A stretch of 64,000 nucleotides of DNA. It comes from Celeribacter sp. PS-C1. Its GTDB lineage: Bacteria > Pseudomonadota > Alphaproteobacteria > Rhodobacterales > Rhodobacteraceae. The stretch spans positions 1-64,000 of the forward strand of contig NZ_JAHXRW010000007.1 of the NCBI RefSeq assembly GCF_019429625.1. Reading direction: 5' to 3'. Both the position numbers and the translations under genes were made by a program. A model generated the notes under the pieces. The model did not search any database, was not told the origin of the DNA, and was given only the letters and a program-made list of their open reading frames with translations. Positions 40,740-49,613 of the stretch are shown here, in pieces. Numbering within the stretch: the first letter of the stretch is position 1; each line of letters starts with the position of its first letter.

Positions 40740-42947
40740 ATGACCGATTTTCACTACTCCGTAGACGCGGACGGCGTCGCGATCATCACATGGGACATCC
40801 CGAACAAGAGCATGAACGTGCTCTCGATGGAGGGGATTTCCGAACTGGACGCCTGTATCGACAAGGCGTTGGGAGACGAGGCCGTCAAAGGCATCGTGCT
40901 CACCTCCGGCAAGGACACATTCGCTGGTGGCATGGATTTGAACATCATCGCCCGGATGCGCGACGAGGCCGGTGACGAGCCCGCCAAGGGGCTGTTCGAC
41001 GGCATCATGAACATGCACGCGATCCTGCGCAAACTGGAACGCGCAGGCATGGACCCGAAGACCAACAAAGGTGGCAAGCCGGTCGCGGCGGCCCTGCCGG
41101 GCACGGCGCTTGGCATTGGCTTGGAGCTTCCGCTGGCCTGTCATCGCATCTTTGCTGCCGACAATCCGAAGGCCAAGATCGGCCTGCCGGAAATCAAAGT
41201 CGGCATCTTCCCCGGCATGGGCGGCACCACACGCGTCTCGCGCATGGTCGGCGCGATGGCGGCGGCGCCGATCTTGCTCGAGGGCAAGATGCTGGACCCG
41301 AAGAAAGCCAAGGGCGCGGGCATCATTCAAGAGGTGGTGGAACCCGGCGAACTTTTGGCGAAAGCCAAAGAGTGGGTGTTGAACGCGAAAGACACGGACA
41401 TCGTGAAACCTTGGGACGCGAAAGGCTGGAAAATGCCCGGTGGCGCGCCCTACCATCCGGCAGGTTTCATGACCTTCGTCGGTGCCTCCGCTATGGTCAA
41501 CGGCAACACGCAGGGCGTCTACCCGGCGGCGAAAGCCCTGCTCTCGGCGGTCTATGAAGGCGCGCAGGTGCCGTTTGACACCGCCCTCAAGATCGAAGCC
41601 CGTTGGTTCACCCATGTGCTGATGAACCCGTCGTCGTCGTCGATGATCCGGTCGCTGTTCATCAACAAAGAAGCGCTTGAAAAGGGTGCGAACCGTCCCG
41701 AGGTCGCGGACCAGACCGTCAAGAAAGTCGGCGTCTTGGGCGCAGGCATGATGGGCGCGGGTATCGCTTATGTCTCCGCCAATGCGGGCATCGAGGTCGT
41801 GTTGATCGACATGAAACAAGAGGCCGCGGACAAGGGCAAAGCCTATTCCGAAGCCCTCCTCGACAAGGGCATTTCCCGCAAGAAGGTAACGACGGAGAAG
41901 AAAGAGCAAGTGCTGTCGCGCATCACCGCGACCACCGATCTCGACGCTCTCAAGGGCTGTGACCTGATCGTCGAAGCCGTATTCGAAGACATCGGCGTCA
42001 AGGCGGAGATGACCAAGAAAGTCGAGGCCATCGTGGGCCCGGACTGCATCTTTGCGTCAAACACCTCGACGCTGCCGATCACCGAGCTGGCCAAGGCGTC
42101 TGTGCGCCCGGAGCAGTTCATCGGCATCCACTTCTTTAGCCCCGTGGACAAGATGCTCCTCGTGGAGATCATCAAGGGCAAGGAAACCGGCGACGTGGCA
42201 GTGGCGAAAGCGCTCGATTACGTGCGCCAGATCCGCAAGACCCCGATCGTCGTGAATGACGCGCGCTTCTTCTACGCCAACCGTTGCATCATCCCCTACA
42301 TCAACGAGGGGGTGCGCATGGCGGCCGAGGGTGTGGATCTGCCGCTCATTGAGAATGCTGCGAAGCTTCTGGGCTTCCCGCTCGGGCCGCTTCAGCTCAT
42401 TGACGAAACCTCGATTGATCTCGGTGTGAAGATCGCGAAAGCCACAAAAGCCGCGATGGGCGATGCCTACCCGGATGAGGCCGTGGACGAGGTGGTGTTC
42501 TGGATGTTCGATCAGGGGCGTCTGGGCAAAAAGGCCAACGCGGGCTTCTATGACTACGACGAGAAGGGCAAGCGCGGCTATCTCTGGGAAGGCTTCAACG
42601 AAGAGTTCCCGGTGGCCGACGCCCAGCCCGACCTCGACGAGGTCCAGCACCGTCTGATGATGGCGCAGGTGTTGGAAGCCGTCCGCGCGCTTGAAGAGGG
42701 CGTGTTGGAAGACATCCGCGAGGGCGACGTGGGCGCGATCCTCGGCTGGGGCTTTGCGCCTTGGTCCGGTGGGCCGTTTAGCTGGCTCGACATCATCGGA
42801 GCAGGCAAAGCGGTGGAGATTTGCGACAATCTCACCGCCACGCACGGGCCGCGGTTTGAGACACCGAAGCTCCTGCAAGAGATGGCGGCTTCGGGCGAGA
42901 CCTTCTACGGTCGCTTCGGCACGGGAGTGGACAGCAAAGCCGCCTGA
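40740..42947 (+). CDS. Bifunctional enoyl-CoA hydratase / 3-hydroxyacyl-CoA dehydrogenase (FadJ/FadB-type)
   Basis: A 735-residue fusion. The crotonase domain (about 1-190; SGKDTFAGGMDLNII, ALPGTALGIGLELPLACH, LPEIKVGIFPGMGGT) is followed by a Rossmann domain beginning near residue 329 (GVLGAGMMGAGIA) and two dehydrogenase C-terminal domains. It hydrates enoyl-CoA and oxidises the 3-hydroxyacyl-CoA with NAD. The gene starts 13 bp after the thiolase stop. It forms the FadAB-type complex with the upstream thiolase. The true N-terminus is MTDFHYSV at 40740. Confidence 0.93.
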   Translation: MTDFHYSVDADGVAIITWDIPNKSMNVLSMEGISELDACIDKALGDEAVKGIVLTSGKDTFAGGMDLNIIARMRDEAGDEPAKGLFDGIMNMHAILRKLERAGMDPKTNKGGKPVAAALPGTALGIGLELPLACHRIFAADNPKAKIGLPEIKVGIFPGMGGTTRVSRMVGAMAAAPILLEGKMLDPKKAKGAGIIQEVVEPGELLAKAKEWVLNAKDTDIVKPWDAKGWKMPGGAPYHPAGFMTFVGASAMVNGNTQGVYPAAKALLSAVYEGAQVPFDTALKIEARWFTHVLMNPSSSSMIRSLFINKEALEKGANRPEVADQTVKKVGVLGAGMMGAGIAYVSANAGIEVVLIDMKQEAADKGKAYSEALLDKGISRKKVTTEKKEQVLSRITATTDLDALKGCDLIVEAVFEDIGVKAEMTKKVEAIVGPDCIFASNTSTLPITELAKASVRPEQFIGIHFFSPVDKMLLVEIIKGKETGDVAVAKALDYVRQIRKTPIVVNDARFFYANRCIIPYINEGVRMAAEGVDLPLIENAAKLLGFPLGPLQLIDETSIDLGVKIAKATKAAMGDAYPDEAVDEVVFWMFDQGRLGKKANAGFYDYDEKGKRGYLWEGFNEEFPVADAQPDLDEVQHRLMMAQVLEAVRALEEGVLEDIREGDVGAILGWGFAPWSGGPFSWLDIIGAGKAVEICDNLTATHGPRFETPKLLQEMAASGETFYGRFGTGVDSKAA

Positions 42948-42968
42948 ACTGCTTTCACATGAAAATCG

Positions 42969-42998
42969 GCCCTTCCCAAATTGGGAAGGGCTTTTTTT
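42969..42998 (+). terminator. Rho-independent terminator after fadJ-type gene
   Basis: GCCCTTCCC and GGGAAGGGC form a perfect 9-bp stem with an AAATT loop followed by seven T residues. The last T-run bases overlap the stop codon of the convergent 65-residue gene. Confidence 0.9.
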
Positions 42999-43194
42999 AT
43001 GCGTCTTCTTTGGCCAGTTCAGCGAACATTTCGCGGCCTTGGATTTGCGGCGCCATGGTGCACCAGCGGTCTTCGACCTGCACCCAGTGGGCGTCCTGTT
43101 CCGTGGCATGCACGATGATCCGCCCCGGCTCCGAGGTGACCGGCGCGACGATGAGATTGAGGAAAAGCGCGAGCGCTTCGGCTGAGATACACAT
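42997..43194 (-). CDS. Small conserved-looking hypothetical protein (65 aa)
   Basis: A 65-residue ORF with ACGGAGC upstream of the ATG and Rhodobacteraceae-like codon choice. The N-terminal MCISAEALALFLNLIVAPVT is hydrophobic, then a polar part with IIVHATEQDAHWVQVEDRW. I do not recognise a family. The upstream region carries a CTGC-N3-GCAG palindrome about 100 bp before the start. Independent promoter-like structure supports a real gene, though its size leaves doubt. Confidence 0.5.
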   Translation of the reverse strand: MCISAEALALFLNLIVAPVTSEPGRIIVHATEQDAHWVQVEDRWCTMAPQIQGREMFAELAKEDA

Positions 43195-43293
43195 GGATCG
43201 GGCTCCGTAGTTGTGAACCCTCGCGCCCTAATCATTCCCCCTGCACGAGGCGTGGTCTCAGTTTAAAAGCTGGCTTTCCCAAAAAAGATCAAC

Positions 43294-43312
43294 AATGCTG
43301 CATCGCAGCATT
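43294..43312 (-). promoter_or_regulatory. AATGCTGC-N3-GCAGCATT palindrome (PhaR-type box)
   Basis: A perfect 8-bp inverted repeat with a 3-bp centre. The core CTGC-N3-GCAG equals the site described for PhaR, the polyhydroxybutyrate-sensing repressor of Paracoccus denitrificans. It sits upstream of the 65-residue gene; a TTGACC element lies just upstream on the minus strand. A further GATGCTGC half-site is at 43364-43371. No pha gene is in the window. Confidence 0.6.
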
Positions 43313-43378
43313 ATCTCGGGTCAAATGATACATTTTCAGGCAAAAAAGCCCACATAAGCTCAAAGATGCTGCAACCAA

Positions 43379-44026
43379 TCAGTCAAAACCATAGCCAAAT
43401 CGGGCAATATCCTCCGCCGCGATCCGGGCCACAAGCGCCGCATCGGCCTCCGAATAATAGGTCCGATAATCGCGGTTGCGCATCGACTCATTCACCGGCG
43501 CAATTGGCGAGAGATCAAAGCCCAAATGATCCCAGAGCGGTGCCAGATCCTCATCGAGCGCCTCAAGCCGCACGTAAAGATTGGCCCGCTCCCGCCCTGC
43601 CCCGTCGCACATGTAAGCGCGGGCGGGGACAGAAAGGCCTTTCACGGTTTCAGGCGCATTCAGAAATTCGGAAAACTGAGACGCCTTGGCCAGGGCCACC
43701 GCAGGATGCTCGAAACGTTGCGCCCCGAGCCAGTGATAATAGGACACGAAACGATCCCAAGGATTGCGCACAAGGGTGAAGATGAAGTGATCCGCAAAGT
43801 CCTCGCGCGCGACCACCCCTTCGATGTCCGCAAGGCCCGAGTGTTTCCACAACCGCCCCGCAGCACTCAGTCCCTTGACCCGCCCGCGTCGCTTAACGGC
43901 CTTGGGTGTGTCGCCGATCAGAATGTCATCGGCCATCGCACGCGACTCCAACGCCTGCGCCAGCGCCGTGCCCCCGGTTTTGGGAATGTGAACAAAGATA
44001 TAGCGGCGGCCCGGCGAGATGATCAT
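43379..44026 (-). CDS. Sulfotransferase family protein
   Basis: A 215-residue protein with the PAPS-binding motifs of sulfotransferases: the 5'-phosphosulfate loop HIPKTGGTAL near residue 14 and the 3'-phosphate motif RNPWDRFVSYY near 87. It resembles the family-2 (carbohydrate-type) group. It probably sulfates a polysaccharide or a small hydroxylated molecule; no acceptor can be inferred from neighbours. Start ATG 44026; a TTG two codons upstream is possible and no clear ribosome-binding site is seen. Confidence 0.82.
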   Translation of the reverse strand: MIISPGRRYIFVHIPKTGGTALAQALESRAMADDILIGDTPKAVKRRGRVKGLSAAGRLWKHSGLADIEGVVAREDFADHFIFTLVRNPWDRFVSYYHWLGAQRFEHPAVALAKASQFSEFLNAPETVKGLSVPARAYMCDGAGRERANLYVRLEALDEDLAPLWDHLGFDLSPIAPVNESMRNRDYRTYYSEADAALVARIAAEDIARFGYGFD

Positions 44027-44129
44027 GACCAAAGACTAATGCTTTTTATCTTCGCTTCCCAGAACGATTGTGGCGCCCGACGTTCCGCGATAGATTGCCC
44101 GAAACAACGATGAAAAGAGCAGCCCGCGC

Positions 44130-45155
44130 ATGATCGCGCTTACGGAATTCGAACGGCTTGAAGCCCCCGGCCTCTGGCTTCCCGAAGGGGAAAGCCAGCG
44201 CCGTTCCGTGATCGTGTCCGTCGGTGAGGCGACCTTGACGCTCAGCGATGATCGCACCGACGGCAAGCCTCTGACGCATTGGTCCCTGCCCGCCATTGAA
44301 CGCCTCACCGCCGAGGGGGAGACCCCCGCCCGCTACCGCCCGGCATCCGATAGCGGCGAAGAACTGGAGATCGACGACGAACTGATGATCGAGGCGATCG
44401 ACCGCATCCGCCGTGCGATTGATCGCGCCAGACCGCATCCCGGTCGGTTGCGCGGGGCGATGATCGGGCTTGGGGCGGCTGCGATCCTTGGGCTGGGCGT
44501 GTTCTGGCTTCCGGGCGCACTCATTCGTCAGGCCGTCACCATCGTGCCCCCCGTCACCCGCGCCGAAATCGGCCAAGAGCTTTTGGACCGAATTCAGCGC
44601 CTCGCCGGTGCGCCTTGTGACACAGTTCATGGGGCTCGCGCGCTCAACACATTGAAAAAGCGTCTCATGCCCGGCGGTGGTGGCCAAATCGTCGTGCTTA
44701 CCAGCGGAGTCGCCCTGTCGCAGCACCTTCCCGGCAAGATCATCCTGTTGAACCGCTCCATCGTGGAGGATCATGAAGACCCCGAGGTTTTGGCGGGCTA
44801 TGTGCTCGCTGAACTGGTGCGAGCGGAGGAACAGGACCCGCTTGAACGCCTGTTGCAAGACGCAGGTCTCACCACCTCGCTCAGACTTTTGACCACCGGG
44901 CATATCCCGCCCGAAATCCTCGACGCCCATGCCGAGAGCCTGTTGACGGCCCCCGTGGCTCCGGTCGAGGACACGATGCTGATCGCAGCGTTTGAAACAG
45001 CCGAGGTGCATAGCGCCCCCTATGCCTATGCCCGCGACATCACCGGCGAAAGCGTCCTCCCCCTGATCGAGGCCGATGGAGTCCAGATTGAGACCACTCG
45101 ACCCGTGTTGTCAGATGGCGATTGGGTTGCTCTACAAGGAGTGTGTGGCGGTTGA
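44130..45155 (+). CDS. Single-pass membrane protein with an M48-like, metal-site-less domain
   Basis: A 341-residue protein with an N-terminal cytoplasmic part, one transmembrane helix at about 108-130 (AMIGLGAAAILGLGVFWLPGAL) and a C-terminal domain. The stretch GKIILLNRSIVEDHEDPEVL, then AGYVLAELVRAEEQDP aligns by eye with M48 metallopeptidases, but the HExxH position reads ELVRA, so zinc binding and catalysis would be lost. It is probably a conserved alphaproteobacterial protein of unknown function. It ends at a strong terminator opposite the SPOR-domain gene. Confidence 0.7.
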   Translation: MIALTEFERLEAPGLWLPEGESQRRSVIVSVGEATLTLSDDRTDGKPLTHWSLPAIERLTAEGETPARYRPASDSGEELEIDDELMIEAIDRIRRAIDRARPHPGRLRGAMIGLGAAAILGLGVFWLPGALIRQAVTIVPPVTRAEIGQELLDRIQRLAGAPCDTVHGARALNTLKKRLMPGGGGQIVVLTSGVALSQHLPGKIILLNRSIVEDHEDPEVLAGYVLAELVRAEEQDPLERLLQDAGLTTSLRLLTTGHIPPEILDAHAESLLTAPVAPVEDTMLIAAFETAEVHSAPYAYARDITGESVLPLIEADGVQIETTRPVLSDGDWVALQGVCGG

Positions 45156-45183
45156 CGATACGCGACAAAGCCAACTGCAGATA

Positions 45184-45220
45184 AAAGAATACCCCCGCCA
45201 GATGCGGGGGTTTCTTTTTT
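45184..45220. terminator. Bidirectional terminator between the M48-like and SPOR genes
   Basis: ACCCCCGC and GCGGGGGT pair around CAGAT, with AAAAGAAT on one side and TTTCTTTTTT on the other, so it can terminate both convergent genes. Confidence 0.85.
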
Positions 45221-45246
45221 ATTGTTCTGCCTCGTCTAACTCAACG

Positions 45247-46716
45247 CTATTTGCGCGCGAATGCGTCCCCATAGCCTGCCCCACGAACGGCAGACAAAGC
45301 GGACAGGGTTTGCTCGGGCCGGGCGAAGGGGCCGGCCAGAACAATCTTCAAAGGCTTTCCGCCTCGGCGCAGAATCTGCGACGAAACCGGATAGCCCATG
45401 GCCGAAAGGCGCGCGATTGAGCGCTCGGCATTTTCGGGGACACCGAAGGTGCCCACCTGAACATAGCGCAAAGCCTGCGCCTGTTGTTGTTTTTGCACCT
45501 GAGCCACCGCCGTATTGACAACAGTCGGCGTGCGGGCGGGCGCGACAGATTTGGTCGAAATCTGGACCAGCGCCTCTCCTTGCGGTGCATAATACGGAGC
45601 CTGAACCGTGACGGCCCGCGTCTTGACCGGCGTGCCGAAGAGCCATTCCCAAAAGGTCTTGCGGCGCGGCGTGTATAGGTCATAGGCGGGCGTGGTCTGG
45701 GTCCAGACTTGCGCCATCTGCAAATCGCCCCGCGCGGTTTGCGGACCACGGTTCGGATTGAGACGTCCGTCGGTCCAAGCGCGGCTATAGCCCTCCGGCA
45801 GAGTTCCCACCACAGGGCGCGGCAGCGCGTAGGGCTCAATCCCTGCAGCGCGGGCCACGGCCTGCTGATTGGCGCTCTGCGTCGAGAGGCGCAATTGGAC
45901 CCTTTGCTGAATGTAAGCAGAGGGATGCACTGCCTGAGGACCACAACGCACGGCATAGCGTCCGTTGGTGTTCAAATATTGCGCCGCATTGCCCGAAAGA
46001 CCGCCGCATTGCGTCAGGGCGACCGTGCCAGTTGGCGCAACGTTGGCCGGAGCAGTAGTCGCGACCATGATCGGCGCAGGCATGGGCGCGGCACGTTTGA
46101 CCGGCACACGCACCAGCGTCGGCTCCGTCGTGGTCATACGGCGACCGTCGGCGGTGCGCACGGTGACGCCTGCGGGCAGACGCTTGAGAATATATTCGAC
46201 AGTATCGGTGGCACAGCGTACTTGGCCGTCCGCCACGGAAGCCACACAGCCGCGCTCGCCGACGGTCTTCCCGGCGAGCTGCGCGAGCGGCGGCAGGCTT
46301 GGCTGTTGTGGCTTGGGGGCATTCTCAGCACTTACGGAAACAGGGGCCACCGGAGCGCCACTTTGCGGCACGGGTTTCGCAATCGCGGCCGCCACCGTGT
46401 TCGGCGTCGCACCGACAGGATCCGGGATCACCGGCAGGCTTTTTTCGGTCTGGGCCAATGTCGGTTTGAAGCCGCACAACACCCGACGATCCCGCGACAC
46501 GCGCGGCACCCATTGCACCGCGCCGCCAGAGCCTGCACGCACATAGGCACAGCCCCGGCTGTCGACATATTGCAGTCCTTTATAGGACGCTGGCGGGAAT
46601 TCTGCCGGGTGATCGGCATCGTAGAGCGAACGGGCCCCTGCCTCGGACAAGCCGAGGACGGACACTCCCAAGGCCGCTACCATCACTGCGACAGAAATCG
46701 TTCTCAAACCCTGCAT
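45247..46716 (-). CDS. SPOR-domain cell-envelope protein
   Basis: A 489-residue exported protein with a signal peptide (about 1-27). The long Pro/Ala/Gln-rich middle is probably unstructured and contains several Cys pairs (RGCAYVRAGSG, RRVLCGFKP, RGCVASVADGQVRC, TQCGGLS, VRCGP). The C-terminal SPOR domain is at about 413-487 (RYVQVGTFGVPENAERSIARL) and binds denuded peptidoglycan glycan strands. It probably acts at the division septum or in the envelope. ATG 46716 is preferred; GTG 46731 is the alternative. Confidence 0.85.
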   Translation of the reverse strand: MQGLRTISVAVMVAALGVSVLGLSEAGARSLYDADHPAEFPPASYKGLQYVDSRGCAYVRAGSGGAVQWVPRVSRDRRVLCGFKPTLAQTEKSLPVIPDPVGATPNTVAAAIAKPVPQSGAPVAPVSVSAENAPKPQQPSLPPLAQLAGKTVGERGCVASVADGQVRCATDTVEYILKRLPAGVTVRTADGRRMTTTEPTLVRVPVKRAAPMPAPIMVATTAPANVAPTGTVALTQCGGLSGNAAQYLNTNGRYAVRCGPQAVHPSAYIQQRVQLRLSTQSANQQAVARAAGIEPYALPRPVVGTLPEGYSRAWTDGRLNPNRGPQTARGDLQMAQVWTQTTPAYDLYTPRRKTFWEWLFGTPVKTRAVTVQAPYYAPQGEALVQISTKSVAPARTPTVVNTAVAQVQKQQQAQALRYVQVGTFGVPENAERSIARLSAMGYPVSSQILRRGGKPLKIVLAGPFARPEQTLSALSAVRGAGYGDAFARK

Positions 46717-46787
46717 TAAGCTGCCCCGCACAAGATATGGGGGACAGCGTAGCGCAGAACTGATTCGCTGTTAAGAGGGGAAATCGC

Positions 46788-47420
46788 TTATTTTGTACCA
46801 AACATGCGATCGCCCGCATCCCCTAGCCCGGGGACAATATATCCATGCTCGTTGAGCTTTTCGTCCACTGCTGCTGTCACGATCGGCACATCCGGATGGG
46901 CCGCTTCCATCCGCTTCACGCCTTCAGGTGCCGCCAAGAGGCAGAGAAAACGAATGTTTTTCGCGCCTGCCTCTTTCAGCTTGTCAATAGCCGCGACCGA
47001 GGAATTGCCGGTTGCAAGCATCGGATCGACTGCAATAACGAGACGGTCACCAAGATCTTCGGGCACTTTGAAGTAATATTCAACCGGCTCGAGCGTCTCT
47101 TCGTCTCGGTAGAGCCCGACAAAACCGACGCGCGCGGAGGGGATAAGCTCCAAAATCCCGTCCATCAGACCGTTGCCCGCGCGCAGGATCGAGATCAGCG
47201 CCAGTTTTTTGCCATCTAGCGTCGGCGCCTGCATGGTCTGCATCGGTGTTTCGATGGTTTTCTCCGTCATGTCCAACTCGCGGGTCACCTCATAGGCGAG
47301 CAGCAGGGAAATCTCCCGTAGCAGCTGCCGGAACCCGGCGGTGGAAGTGTCTTTGTCCCGCATAATGGTCAGCTTGTGCTGCACCAGCGGGTGTTTCACG
47401 ACGGTCAAATGATCAAGCAT
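46788..47420 (-). CDS. upp: Uracil phosphoribosyltransferase
   Basis: A 210-residue enzyme. Markers are [25 protein letters not shown]-binding [21 protein letters not shown] near residue 128, and the C-terminal uracil site [16 protein letters not shown]. It converts uracil and PRPP to UMP. The start is ATG 47420, overlapping the end of add by 8 bp; the upstream in-frame extension is part of add. It is the last gene of the cdd-deoA-deoB-add-upp salvage operon, using uracil released by DeoA. Confidence 0.95.
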   Translation of the reverse strand: MLDHLTVVKHPLVQHKLTIMRDKDTSTAGFRQLLREISLLLAYEVTRELDMTEKTIETPMQTMQAPTLDGKKLALISILRAGNGLMDGILELIPSARVGFVGLYRDEETLEPVEYYFKVPEDLGDRLVIAVDPMLATGNSSVAAIDKLKEAGAKNIRFLCLLAAPEGVKRMEAAHPDVPIVTAAVDEKLNEHGYIVPGLGDAGDRMFGTK

Positions 47421-48405
47421 CGGTTGGCTCCAGTTTCTTTGCGACCGCCCCTCGGGTCGCCTCATTACAGAAGGCCGCCTCAATCGCGACCTTGTTCAAG
47501 TCTTTGAAATCATCCTCTTCCCAACCGAAAGTCTCGGCAAGGCGGTCGAATTCATACCGCATGGTAGAATGAAAGAATGGCGGATCGTCTGTTGAGACGG
47601 TCACCTTCACACCGCGCTCGCGCAGTTTGGCAATCGGGTGATCGGACCATTTCGGATAGACACCCAACGCAATGTTCGAGCCCGGACAGACCTCCAACAC
47701 GATCCCCGCTTCGGCAATCTCATCGACCAGAGCAAGGTCTTCGATGGCACGCACGCCATGGCCAATCCGCTCGACCTTGAGGTCGCGAATGGCGTCGCGG
47801 ACACTGTCCGGCCCGCCCCATTCGCCCGCATGAGAGGTGAGCCGCAGCCCCGCCTCGCGCGCCATGTCGAAAGCGTATTTGAAATCGCCCTGCTTGCCCA
47901 TCGCCTCGTCACCCCCCATGCCAAAGCCGGTCACGAAATCGCCCCCAGTTTCCTGCGCGCAGGCAGCAGTTTTCTTGGCCTGATCCGGACCAAAATGGCG
48001 CACACAGGTCGGGATCGCTCGCATCACGATGCCCGCCTCCTGCTCAATCTCGTCAGCGGCCTGTTTGATCGCGGCGAGGTAGTCTTTCCACGCCGTGACA
48101 TCGCCGCCGCCACAAAAATCAGGCGCGAGGAAGCTTTCGGTGTAGATCACATTCGACGCCACACTTTCTTCGAGAACGGCGCGGGTCAGGCGGTAGTAAT
48201 CCTGAGGTGTTTTCAGGACCGAGGTGGCGGCCTCATAGACCTTGAGAAAGTCCCAGAAGTCTTTGTATTTATAGGCGCCTCTCTCGTCGAAAACGCCCGA
48301 GAGATCGACCTTTTTCTCAGCCGCCAAGCCGCGAATAAAGGCCGGCGGCGCGGCCCCTTCGAGGTGCATGTGCAGCTCGATTTTCGGCATATCAGAGACT
48401 GTCAT
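47413..48405 (-). CDS. add: Adenosine deaminase family enzyme
   Basis: A 330-residue amidohydrolase-fold deaminase: metal-binding ELHMHLEG at the N-terminus, TSHAGEWGG with the catalytic Glu region, ERIGHGVRA, and [12 protein letters not shown] with the metal-binding Asp pair. It deaminates adenosine/deoxyadenosine. The TDDPPFF form is also seen in adenine deaminases of the same family, so adenine cannot be fully excluded; the deoB/deoA setting favours the nucleoside. It overlaps deoB by 4 bp. Confidence 0.85.
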   Translation of the reverse strand: MTVSDMPKIELHMHLEGAAPPAFIRGLAAEKKVDLSGVFDERGAYKYKDFWDFLKVYEAATSVLKTPQDYYRLTRAVLEESVASNVIYTESFLAPDFCGGGDVTAWKDYLAAIKQAADEIEQEAGIVMRAIPTCVRHFGPDQAKKTAACAQETGGDFVTGFGMGGDEAMGKQGDFKYAFDMAREAGLRLTSHAGEWGGPDSVRDAIRDLKVERIGHGVRAIEDLALVDEIAEAGIVLEVCPGSNIALGVYPKWSDHPIAKLRERGVKVTVSTDDPPFFHSTMRYEFDRLAETFGWEEDDFKDLNKVAIEAAFCNEATRGAVAKKLEPTDA

Positions 48406-49613
48406 AGGAAACTCCGTCCGGGCCCTTGCGCCTCAATCCCGAGGTGTTTGGCAATCGAGGCCGCTACATCGGAAAAGGCCACAGGGCCAATGGGTTTAAG
48501 ACCGACACCATAGCCCAGCACCGGCACCTGTTCGCGGGTGTGGTCCGTGCCCGACCAAGTCGGGTCGTTGCCATGGTCGGCGGTGAAAATCAAAAGATCG
48601 CCCTCGCGCGCCCGCTCGAACAGTCGCGGCATCTGGCTGTCGAACCATTCGAGATGGCGGGCATAGCCGGAGACGTCGCGCCGGTGGCCGTAGAGGCTAT
48701 CGAATTCGACGAAATTGGCGAAGGTAAAGGAGCCGTCAGGCGCCTCTTCCATCACATCACAGAGGTGATCGAAGAGCAGATGATCGTTGCCCTTGCGCAC
48801 CTCATCCAACCCCTGCATCGAGAAAATATCGCCAATCTTGCCAATAGCATAGGTTGCACGCCCGGCGGATTTCGCCCAATCGCAAATCGTCGGACTTGGC
48901 GGCGCGATGGCGTAGTCGTGACGATTTCCGGTGCGGGTGAAACCGTCTTCCAGCGTGCCTATGAAAGGCCGCGCAATGACGCGCCCGATCTTCATGGCAT
49001 GGAGCGTGGGCGCGAGGTCTTCGCAGAGCTTCAACAGCCGGTCGAGGCCGAAATGATCCTCATGCGCGGCGATCTGAAACACGGAATCCGCAGAGGTGTA
49101 GCAAATCGGCCAACCGGTCGCGATGTGCTGCGCGCCGAACTCTTTGATGACTTCGGTGCCGGAGGCGTGGCAATTCGCCAAAGTGCCCCCTGCACCACAA
49201 AGCTCCGCCGCCTTCTCCATCAAATCCTTCGGAAAAGATGGCTGCTCATTCGGGAAATAATGCCAATCCCACGGCACCGGCACACCGGCCAATTCCCAAT
49301 GGCCCGAAGGCGTGTCCTTGCCGGGAGAGATTTCTGCTGCCACACCATAAAGCCCCTTGGGCATCGCCTCCAAACCCGGCGCGGGATCAGTGGTCGCGTG
49401 CGCCATCGCCGCGCCCAAACCAAGCGCGTCTAGGTTCGGCAGATGCAAGGGCCCGGAACGCCCCTCTTCGGCGCGGCCCTCGGCACAGGCCTGCGCAATA
49501 TGGGCGATGGTGTTGGCGCCCGTGTCGGGCCGCTCCCCGTTGAAAAACGCGTCCGCATCCGGTGCGCCGCCGAGGCCCACCGCGTCCATCACGATCAAAA
49601 ATGCCCTGCTCAT
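48402..49613 (-). CDS. deoB: Phosphopentomutase
   Basis: A 403-residue alkaline-phosphatase-superfamily mutase. Metal and phosphate motifs are VMDAVGLGGAPDA at the N-terminus with DTGAN (Thr nucleophile region) and FTADHGNDPTWSGTDHTRE near the C-terminus. It interconverts (deoxy)ribose 1- and 5-phosphate, linking the DeoA product to central metabolism. It overlaps deoA (ATGA) and add (ATGA). Confidence 0.95.
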   Translation of the reverse strand: MSRAFLIVMDAVGLGGAPDADAFFNGERPDTGANTIAHIAQACAEGRAEEGRSGPLHLPNLDALGLGAAMAHATTDPAPGLEAMPKGLYGVAAEISPGKDTPSGHWELAGVPVPWDWHYFPNEQPSFPKDLMEKAAELCGAGGTLANCHASGTEVIKEFGAQHIATGWPICYTSADSVFQIAAHEDHFGLDRLLKLCEDLAPTLHAMKIGRVIARPFIGTLEDGFTRTGNRHDYAIAPPSPTICDWAKSAGRATYAIGKIGDIFSMQGLDEVRKGNDHLLFDHLCDVMEEAPDGSFTFANFVEFDSLYGHRRDVSGYARHLEWFDSQMPRLFERAREGDLLIFTADHGNDPTWSGTDHTREQVPVLGYGVGLKPIGPVAFSDVAASIAKHLGIEAQGPGRSFL

